A DNA stretch of 20,723 nucleotides, from positions 1 through 20,723 of the forward strand of contig JBBAAG010000057.1 of assembly GCA_041658405.1 (NCBI GenBank), written 5' to 3'. A model generated the notes under the pieces. That model worked only from the letters and a program-made list of their open reading frames with translations. It made no database searches and was not told the DNA's origin. This document shows positions 14,774-20,723 of this stretch, piece after piece. The position numbers were made by a program, and so were the translations under genes. The first letter of the stretch is position 1, and every line of letters starts with the position of its first letter. The stretch comes from Elusimicrobiota bacterium (GTDB lineage: Bacteria; Elusimicrobiota; UBA5214; JBBAAG01).

Positions 14774-16147
14774 ATGGTAGGCAAACAAAAAGTAGTTTTA
14801 CGGATATTACTGTCTTCGGTGACAGTGGTAACGTTTATGCGTTCTGCGGACGCAAAAAAACCAAATGTTGTTCTTATAGTAGCTGATGACCTAGGGTATA
14901 ACGGGCTTAGTATCCAGGAATGCCATGATATCGCAACACCGAATATTGATAGTATCGCAAAAGACGGGGTGAGGTTTACCAACGGGTACGTTTCATGCCC
15001 GGTCTGTTCTCCCAGCCGTGCAGGGTTCATAACAGGACGATACCAACAACGGTTTGGGCATGAGTTTAACCCAGGCACGGCAGTAGAATCCGGGAATTTG
15101 GTACTAACCGAGAAAACGTTAGCGGAACAATTAAAACCCGCGGGGTATGTTACCGGCATATTCGGAAAATGGCATCTTGGACGGAAGGACGCTCATCGGC
15201 CGTTGCAACGCGGTTTTGACAACTTCTTTGGTTTTCTCGGCGGGGCGCATATGTATATGAACTACAAAATCACGAGTGAAGAAGGGTATAATAATATTTA
15301 TAACGGCAACACACCGGTTGAAGATGGGTATACCACAGATGTATTCACACGTGAAGCTGTGAAGTTTATTGACAATAACGCGGTGGGTAAAACCCCGTTT
15401 TTTTTGTATCTCCCGTATAACGCTGTGCATTTACCGTTACAAACAACACCGGAGTATCTTAGTAAGTTTAATAATATTACAGACCCTAAACGGCGCCAGC
15501 ACGCAGCTATGCTCACGTCATTGGATGATAATATCGGGTATATCCTGGCCACCCTGAAAAAGTACGGGCTTGAGAATGATACGATTGTAATATTTATCAG
15601 TGACAACGGTGGGCCGACTTTAGCAAATACTTCGAGTAACCTTCCTTTCCGCGGGTATAAAGGCAATGTTTTGGAAGGCGGGATACGCGTACCGTTTATG
15701 ATAAAATGGCCGGGTAAACTTACTGCAGGGAAAATATATAATGAACCAGTGATATCGTTGGATATTGTACCAACAGTCCTCTCCGCTGCAGGAATAGATA
15801 TCCCCGTCGAGTTAGACGGAGTGAATCTTATGCCATATATTACCGCACAGAAAAATAGTAGTCCTCATAATGCACTGTTCTGGCGGTATGGCATGCAAAA
15901 AGCTGTTCGATCAGGTGAGTGGAAACTTGAAACAACGGGTATTGGTACGGGAACGACTGGGAAAAATCCTCAGAAGTGGGAGTTATACAACCTCGCTATT
16001 GACCTTGGGGAGGAAAATGATGTTGCTGCAGCTAATCCTGATATAGTCAATAAACTATATGCGTTATATACAAACTGGGAGCAACAAATGATCCCGCCAA
16101 AGTGGTCCGGAAAAGTGAAAACCGTAAAAAAGAAAAAGAAAGGTTAG
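14774..16147 (+). CDS. Secreted sulfatase (arylsulfatase-type, formylglycine-dependent)
   Basis: 457 aa from the ATG at 14774, supported by GGAGA at 14761-14765; the frame reaches back to a GTG at 14684, but that start lacks a ribosome site and would bury the signal peptide (core about 8-21, cut after Ala-Asp-Ala27). The sulfatase signature is complete: CSPSRAGFITGR (78-89), where Cys78 would be converted to formylglycine by a sulfatase-modifying enzyme not seen here. Metal ligands include Asp38-Asp39 (VADDLGY) and the later DNGGP; GKWHLG supplies the active-site Lys and His. The C-terminal subdomain contains DIVPTVLSAAGI. It should remove sulfate esters in the periplasm or outside the cell, probably from glycans, though substrate class is not assignable by eye. 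It stands alone on the plus strand; its stop is 1 base from the convergent PIG-L stop. Confidence 0.93.
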   Translation: MVGKQKVVLRILLSSVTVVTFMRSADAKKPNVVLIVADDLGYNGLSIQECHDIATPNIDSIAKDGVRFTNGYVSCPVCSPSRAGFITGRYQQRFGHEFNPGTAVESGNLVLTEKTLAEQLKPAGYVTGIFGKWHLGRKDAHRPLQRGFDNFFGFLGGAHMYMNYKITSEEGYNNIYNGNTPVEDGYTTDVFTREAVKFIDNNAVGKTPFFLYLPYNAVHLPLQTTPEYLSKFNNITDPKRRQHAAMLTSLDDNIGYILATLKKYGLENDTIVIFISDNGGPTLANTSSNLPFRGYKGNVLEGGIRVPFMIKWPGKLTAGKIYNEPVISLDIVPTVLSAAGIDIPVELDGVNLMPYITAQKNSSPHNALFWRYGMQKAVRSGEWKLETTGIGTGTTGKNPQKWELYNLAIDLGEENDVAAANPDIVNKLYALYTNWEQQMIPPKWSGKVKTVKKKKKG

Positions 16148-16148
16148 T

Positions 16149-17009
16149 TTATTTCCTAATCATTATTTTTAAGCGCTTCATCTGTGACCCAGCCGGCGTT
16201 TCCGCAATCCACATACGGTGCGGATTTGCGGGTAAGTACTCATACCCATCGGGCTTGTGTGACTGAAACGCTTCAGCATAGGACATTCTGTTATGCAACC
16301 CCATCCGGCCGTTAACAGTTTCTATGCATTTCCGTCCGAGTTCACCAGGATAATACTGGCTTTCTAAACAATCCATTGCAGCAACTTTACGGTCAATGAC
16401 TGAGGTAATGTCTACTAACACATTGCCATACCGTTCACCTTCTGTTGTGAGGCACGAAGTTTGTCCGTTCATAACCATAAAAAACGTTTGTGCGGGAAAT
16501 ATTCGTCCTGCGGGTTTTTTGAGATATTGCCCGGTATTCGCAAGGTACCGCGCTTTAAGCGCAGAAACTGCGGTATCCGCATGTCCTACATCCGCGATTC
16601 CTAACTCTTCTGTCGGGTTGTGGAGTATCAGTAAATGCGGTTGAATATCCGCCATTTCTTTTGCAATCGCGATAATAAGGTCAGTAGTTACAGTCAAGAG
16701 TTCGTCAGGAAAACGCAGAAACCGTACATCGGTTACCCCGAGGAGTTTCATTCCTTTAACTACTTCTTTTTCCTTCCGCCCGATTGCTTGTTTTTTATCG
16801 CTGCCGGTTTTAGTTTTATGGAGGCCGCTTTTCTCGCCGAACCGCAAAAGGTCGTTACGTTTTAAATCATGGGTATCAACTCCATGTGTGCAAACAACAA
16901 CGGAAACATTATCTCCGCGTAAAGCGTGTTTGCATAACGTACCGCCCGCACCGTCAATCGCATCTGCCGGGTGGCATACTACTGCCATAATGTTAAGTTT
17001 ATTTTTCAT
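16149..17009 (-). CDS. PIG-L/LmbE-like protein with altered HPxD motif (putative N-deacetylase)
   Basis: 286 aa, cytoplasmic (no signal peptide). PIG-L family enzymes are zinc-dependent deacetylases acting on N-acetylglucosamine-type groups. The first motif here is CHPADAIDGAGGTL (12-25): zinc ligands His13 and Asp16 are kept, but the usual AHPDDE is changed to HPADA, so the first Asp, the catalytic base in characterised members such as MshB, is Ala15. His143 in VGHADTA is a good third zinc ligand. GRKEKEVV (77-84) and RFPDELL (99-105) are also family-typical. Proteins with a HPADA-type motif form a recurring subgroup in environmental bacteria as far as I recall, so this is probably a divergent subfamily rather than decay. 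Its ATG follows the helicase stop by 2 bases. Activity and substrate are uncertain. Confidence 0.85.
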   Translation of the reverse strand: MKNKLNIMAVVCHPADAIDGAGGTLCKHALRGDNVSVVVCTHGVDTHDLKRNDLLRFGEKSGLHKTKTGSDKKQAIGRKEKEVVKGMKLLGVTDVRFLRFPDELLTVTTDLIIAIAKEMADIQPHLLILHNPTEELGIADVGHADTAVSALKARYLANTGQYLKKPAGRIFPAQTFFMVMNGQTSCLTTEGERYGNVLVDITSVIDRKVAAMDCLESQYYPGELGRKCIETVNGRMGLHNRMSYAEAFQSHKPDGYEYLPANPHRMWIAETPAGSQMKRLKIMIRK

Positions 17010-17011
17010 GA

Positions 17012-18481
17012 TCAGTACCTATCGCGCCAATGCTTTCTTCTAGGCCGTCCACTGGGAGGAAACACTCCGTGCCCGCTATCACGGTTGTTGGTATGCCGGC
17101 GTTGTTGTTGGCGTTCAGGACGGTTATGCCTTCGCGGTTCCTGCCTGAGTTCAGTTTTTTCTGGGATACTAACCGTTTGTTTTTCCACTTGTTTTTCAAT
17201 TAAGAGTTTTAGCAGTGCACCGGCAATTTCCAGTGACGTTGTATTATTGTTGATCAATGTTTCCAGCATCGTAGTGTAATGCGTGAGTTTGCCTTTACCC
17301 ATTACCTCCCTAACTTTTTCGAAGAGTTGTGTAACCTGGTTTTGTTCAACTTCTTTATGCGAAGGTATATTTTCACGGATAATTTTGGTATTCGCGTATC
17401 TCTGGATATCACGTAATTTGTACATATCTCTTCCTGCAACCAAAGTGAATGCTTTACCGGTTTTACCCGCACGGCCAGTACGGCCGATACGGTGGACATA
17501 ATATTCTTCATCCTGGGGAACATCGTAGTTGAAGACGGCTTCAATATTCTCAACATCAATCCCCCGAGCGGCAACATCGGTCGCAACCAGGATTTCTATA
17601 GCGCTGTTTCTGAACTTTTCCATAACCCTGTTACGCTGAGACTGGTTCATATCACCGTGTATTGCATCAGCGGAATATCCCCGGCTTTGAAGCTGGGATA
17701 TAAGATCATCAACTTTCCATTTTGTATTACAAAAAACCAGGGATAGGTGGAGGTTGTAGTAGTCAATGACCCGCATTAAACAGTCAAGTTTTGTTTGTTC
17801 GTTGATTTCGTAATATACCTGCTTGGTATTTGCAACAGTAAGTTTATTATCATGAACGATCTGTACCAGTTTAGGGTTTTTCATATATTTTGAAGTTAGG
17901 TTAATGAACGCTTTTGGCATTGTTGCGGAGAAACATACCGTCTGCCGTTCTGTTGGAACTTCTTTTAGTATGATTTCAATATCATCCCGGAAGCCCATAT
18001 TCAGCATTTCATCAGCTTCATCCAGTACAACAGTTTGTATTTGCCCGAGTTGAAGAGTATTCCGGCGCAGATGATCCATCACACGGCCGGGTGTACCGAT
18101 AACTATCTGTACGCCCTGTTGCAAAGAATATATCTGCCGTCCTATGGGTTGCCCTCCGTAAATTGGTAACGTTCGGATATACGGTTTAAACTTTGCGAGA
18201 CGGTTAAGTTCTTCCGTCACCTGTATAACAAGCTCGCGTGTGGGACACAAAATTATTGCCTGCGGGTTCCTGTTTTTAGTATTAATAGTTTCAAGGATAG
18301 GAATACCAAACGCTGCTGTTTTCCCGGTACCGGTTTGTGCCTGGCCTATGACATCGAGTTTTTTTGATATTAAAGGTATCGTCAACGACTGTATTGGCGT
18401 TGTTTCTTCAAACCCCATTGCCGAAACGGCTTTCAGAATTTCCGGGGATAAGGATAATTCATTAAATTTAAGTTTGTCCAT
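17012..18481 (-). CDS. DEAD-box ATP-dependent RNA helicase (DeaD/CshA-like)
   Basis: 489 aa from the ATG at 18481; an ATG two codons upstream (18487) is in frame, but the -10 box makes it unlikely. All helicase motifs are present: Q motif (GFEETTPIQ, 23-31), motif I AQTGTGKT (48-55), PTRELV (80-85), GG and TPGR, motif II DEAD (154-157), motif III SAT (185-187), motif V (ATDVAARGID) and motif VI HRIGRTGR (330-337). A C-terminal region near 380-430 is followed by a basic, Arg/Gln-rich tail (about 448-489) that probably binds RNA. The expected role is ribosome assembly, mRNA decay or cold adaptation. No Shine-Dalgarno sequence precedes the start, and an extended -10 box sits immediately upstream, so the mRNA may be leaderless. 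The PIG-L gene is 2 bases downstream. Confidence 0.95.
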   Translation of the reverse strand: MDKLKFNELSLSPEILKAVSAMGFEETTPIQSLTIPLISKKLDVIGQAQTGTGKTAAFGIPILETINTKNRNPQAIILCPTRELVIQVTEELNRLAKFKPYIRTLPIYGGQPIGRQIYSLQQGVQIVIGTPGRVMDHLRRNTLQLGQIQTVVLDEADEMLNMGFRDDIEIILKEVPTERQTVCFSATMPKAFINLTSKYMKNPKLVQIVHDNKLTVANTKQVYYEINEQTKLDCLMRVIDYYNLHLSLVFCNTKWKVDDLISQLQSRGYSADAIHGDMNQSQRNRVMEKFRNSAIEILVATDVAARGIDVENIEAVFNYDVPQDEEYYVHRIGRTGRAGKTGKAFTLVAGRDMYKLRDIQRYANTKIIRENIPSHKEVEQNQVTQLFEKVREVMGKGKLTHYTTMLETLINNNTTSLEIAGALLKLLIEKQVEKQTVSIPEKTELRQEPRRHNRPERQQQRRHTNNRDSGHGVFPPSGRPRRKHWRDRY

Positions 18482-18487
18482 AAACAA

Positions 18488-18496
18488 ATTATACCA
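18488..18496 (-). promoter_or_regulatory. Extended -10 promoter element of the helicase gene
   Basis: On the minus strand the sequence reads TGGTATAAT, a perfect extended -10 (TG-N-TATAAT). Its last T is at 18488, so transcription would start about 18482-18480, on or within a base or two of the helicase ATG at 18481. No -35 match is evident, as is common for extended -10 promoters. Confidence 0.55.
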
Positions 18497-18565
18497 TAAA
18501 TACGCGGTGGATACACTTCTTTAGATTAATAATAAATAGACATAATAAAAAAAAGTAGTTAAATA

Positions 18566-18583
18566 ATAGTATAATAATACTAT
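18566..18583. promoter_or_regulatory. Inverted repeat overlapping TATAAT boxes upstream of the phosphoesterase gene
   Basis: ATAGTAT-AATA-ATACTAT is a perfect 7-base inverted repeat with a 4-base centre. TATAAT hexamers for the plus-strand gene occur at 18570-18575 (inside it) and 18581-18586 (overlapping its right arm), 31-42 bases before the ATG at 18617. The geometry would suit an operator covering a promoter, but the region is extremely AT-rich and chance palindromes are likely. Confidence 0.3.
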
Positions 18584-18616
18584 AATTACTCAATACTTAA
18601 CGGTTGGAAAAGAATT

Positions 18617-20723
18617 ATGCAACTAAAAATTAAAATATTAACGATTAACCTATTATTATTGTCAACATGCGTATTCCCTGACACATTAATAGCAGATTTA
18701 CAGTTTTTGATATTTACCGATTCTCACATAGTTTATCCTGCAGGTTCTACAAATGTAATTGCCCAAAATACTATTACGATGATTAACAATCTATCGCCTT
18801 TGCCTAAATTTATGGTTGTTACAGGTGATATAATCGAAGCTGGGTTACGACGAGAATATGATACATATAACAATCTCATGAAAAAAGTTAATTCTTCAAT
18901 TACAGTATATAATGGTGTAACTGGTAATCAAGAGACTTCACGAGGCATGGGGTTGGTATATTACAGAGAAAGGATATGCCCTACCAATGCCAGTTTTATA
19001 TATGATACCAACGGGAACAAGTCATCAGATACAAATTTTGATGTGAATAATGCATTTCATTTTTTAGTAATTAGTGGCAGTTTAGCAAATCATGGTGTAG
19101 GTCATTATTCTCGAACTACATTAAACTGGGTGAAAAACACGTTAGACAACAGCATAACTGCAACGTGTGGAAGACCAGTGATAGTTTTTTCTCATCACCC
19201 ACCATATGAACGTGCAGATACTATAGGAGAAGGAATGATGATTGATAACGAAAGAATTCTTTCAGATCTTTTTAAAAAATATAATATCTCTTACTATTTA
19301 GTTGGCCATGTTCATTCAAGAGTTAACTTTACTAGTGCAAATGATAGAATTCCAACATTTTCGTTTAACGGAGTTATGGATGATGAAGGTAATGGTACAT
19401 ATGGCGGAGTTGGATCAGTAAGTATTTCTTCTAGTAACATAGAAGTAAGCGATTATACATTATACGGTTCATCCGGGATTTCGAGAAATATAACAAATTT
19501 ACCACAACCTAGATATCCTAAAATAACGTATATTTCACCACTAAATGATTCAAACGTATCTAGAACAACTTGTGCAATTGAAGCCAAAATTGAGCTTTAT
19601 CAGGGACATTCATCAACTATAACAGCAGCGTATTATCAAATTGATGACGGAGGATGCCCAACAGATACAGGTCACTACAGTCTTTCATATTTTAAACAGA
19701 TGTCATTAGTTAAATTAAGTTCGTCAGTAGCGACTGCAACTGCAAACATAAATATTGCGAATGAACTTGCTGCATTTGATACGGCGTGCAGTCGAACAAT
19801 AAGCAATCCATGGTATCAAATAAACGGGATACATAGAATTAAAGTAAGGTTTGATACTTCTGATGGGAATGTTTGGTACAAATCAGTGTGGGTAAATGTA
19901 AGTGTTCGTACAGAAAGCTCTGATAATTATGCTATGGCCACGCGATGGAGAAAAGATATCGGTGCGGATATTCAGGCAGATATTGCGGTTGATAATAACC
20001 AAATATTTGTGAATCCGTACGGCAATATTTTTTATTGTTTTGACACAAACGGCAACGAGTTGTGGAGGTTTGACAAAAGTGTATACGGAAATGTTAACGA
20101 AGAAATGTCGGGGCCTGTTGTGGATAGTAGTACGGTATACTTTGGTTCCTATAATGGCAATTTGTTCGCATTAAATAGAAACAATGGCAGTCTTAAATGG
20201 CGATATACAGTCCCCGATGATGATGGGAACGAGGTTTCTTTAGGCTATCCTGATTCACCTAGTTCAATTTACTGCACACCTAAAATTGATAGCGGTACTC
20301 TATATTTTGGTGCAATAGACGGGTATTTATACGCAATAAATTTATCTGACGGAATGCTTAAATGGAAATATAGAGGGAAGTATACATCACATGGAGGCGG
20401 AGGAGCACAGGGACATAAAGAAATTGTTAGTACACCGGCAGTGTTTAACAACGCGATATATTTCAGCGGGTGGTCAGGGTACATTCAATCAGTATCTTCG
20501 GATGGTATAAAGAAATGGGACACTTTAGCTGCATCAAGTTTTTATTACGCCCCTGCTAATGCCGATATTGTTGTTTCAAACGGGTATATTTTTGGCGTTG
20601 GTGCCATGCGGTCCGGGTTGACGTCAGCTGGACTATATTGCGTAGACGCTGCATCTGGTACTATTAAGTGGAGTACTCAGGCAGATCAGTCGGTTTGGGC
20701 GTCTTTAGGGGTGAACGAAACAG
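18617..20723 (+). CDS. Secreted calcineurin-like metallophosphoesterase with Ig-like linker and PQQ-type beta-propeller (3' partial)
   Basis: I translated this frame from the ATG at 18617 to the window edge without a stop (702 codons); it continues beyond. GGAAAAG 5 bases upstream is a plausible ribosome site. A signal peptide (core about 5-20, cut near Ala26) is followed by a metallophosphoesterase domain (about 27-300) with TDSH (34-37, metal ligands Asp35 and His37), TGDI (69-72, Asp71), GNQE (103-106), SHHPP (192-196) and GHVH (230-233). The usual GNH[D/E] is GNQE, so the His that normally protonates the leaving group is Gln105. Residues about 310-435 look like an Ig-type beta-sandwich. 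From about 440, at least five propeller blades are visible (starting near 455, 498, 552, 605 and 649) with YFGSxNGNLFALN-x-x-NGSLKW-type repeats. Codon use differs from neighbouring genes (many AGA arginines). Substrate unknown. Confidence 0.88.
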   Translation, partial: MQLKIKILTINLLLLSTCVFPDTLIADLQFLIFTDSHIVYPAGSTNVIAQNTITMINNLSPLPKFMVVTGDIIEAGLRREYDTYNNLMKKVNSSITVYNGVTGNQETSRGMGLVYYRERICPTNASFIYDTNGNKSSDTNFDVNNAFHFLVISGSLANHGVGHYSRTTLNWVKNTLDNSITATCGRPVIVFSHHPPYERADTIGEGMMIDNERILSDLFKKYNISYYLVGHVHSRVNFTSANDRIPTFSFNGVMDDEGNGTYGGVGSVSISSSNIEVSDYTLYGSSGISRNITNLPQPRYPKITYISPLNDSNVSRTTCAIEAKIELYQGHSSTITAAYYQIDDGGCPTDTGHYSLSYFKQMSLVKLSSSVATATANINIANELAAFDTACSRTISNPWYQINGIHRIKVRFDTSDGNVWYKSVWVNVSVRTESSDNYAMATRWRKDIGADIQADIAVDNNQIFVNPYGNIFYCFDTNGNELWRFDKSVYGNVNEEMSGPVVDSSTVYFGSYNGNLFALNRNNGSLKWRYTVPDDDGNEVSLGYPDSPSSIYCTPKIDSGTLYFGAIDGYLYAINLSDGMLKWKYRGKYTSHGGGGAQGHKEIVSTPAVFNNAIYFSGWSGYIQSVSSDGIKKWDTLAASSFYYAPANADIVVSNGYIFGVGAMRSGLTSAGLYCVDAASGTIKWSTQADQSVWASLGVNET

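Noticed and set aside
16172..16179. AAGCGCTT palindrome near the sulfatase/PIG-L junction
   Set aside because: It is a loopless 8-base palindrome inside the PIG-L coding region; it cannot form a terminator and is expected by chance.
20269..20484. Minus-strand 71-aa frame within the phosphoesterase-propeller gene
   Set aside because: It is antisense to propeller blades in a frame that is open for 702 codons; no initiation signal.
1..20723. CRISPR arrays, tRNA/rRNA genes, insertion sequences, attachment sites
   Set aside because: Intergenic gaps are all under 140 bases; no regularly spaced repeats, cloverleaf-like sequences, transposase or integrase genes, or terminal inverted repeats were seen by eye.

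Overview
The window looks like a contig from an uncultured, free-living Gram-negative-type bacterium of moderate-to-low GC content. It has a predicted outer-membrane beta-barrel protein ending in Phe, several Sec signal peptides, a Cys-type sulfatase, a ThuA-domain protein, an SGNH hydrolase, a PIG-L deacetylase and a PQQ-propeller phosphoesterase. That mix resembles PVC, Elusimicrobiota or Omnitrophota-type genomes, but this is a guess from gene content; there is no rRNA or other marker. I see no tRNA, rRNA, CRISPR array, insertion sequence or phage gene. Coding density is very high: no stretch over 140 bases lacks a gene, and the longest gaps are the three divergent promoter regions.

Layout. 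(1) 3-1417, plus strand: the 3' part of a CcdA/DsbD-like membrane thiol carrier and an ArsM-type arsenite methyltransferase, probably the tail of an arsenic-detoxification operon. (2) 1436-2753, minus strand: a ThuA-like protein followed by a small outer-membrane protein. (3) 2892-9691, plus strand, a probable long operon: an unrecognised secreted protein, an RlmI-like rRNA cytosine methyltransferase, a TrmH/SpoU RNA methyltransferase, an FAD-dependent oxidoreductase (start overlaps the previous stop by 4 bases), a predicted exported protein made of two tandem methyltransferase-like domains, and a zinc alcohol/polyol dehydrogenase. (4) 14635-9695, minus strand, a tight four-gene operon: ABC exporter half-transporter with PH-like and zinc-ribbon N-terminus, DUF1854 protein, TM1586-type nitroreductase, and a secreted GxDLY-SGNH hydrolase. 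(5) 14774-16147, plus strand: a secreted sulfatase with a ten-G tract just upstream of its start. (6) 18481-16149, minus strand: a DEAD-box RNA helicase and a PIG-L-like protein separated by 2 bases. (7) 18617 to the window end, plus strand: an incomplete secreted metallophosphoesterase with an Ig-like linker and a PQQ-type beta-propeller; its arginine codon use differs sharply from its neighbour's.

How the genes fit together. The two RNA methyltransferases and the helicase are housekeeping RNA-biology genes. The sulfatase, SGNH hydrolase, ThuA protein, PIG-L protein, sugar-type dehydrogenase and FAD oxidoreductase fit scavenging of sulfated, acetylated or otherwise decorated carbohydrates, but no glycoside hydrolase is present, so this is inference. 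The strongest leads for new biology are the signal-peptide-bearing double methyltransferase, the ABC/DUF1854/nitroreductase/SGNH operon, and the phosphoesterase-propeller protein whose GNH[D/E] motif reads GNQE.
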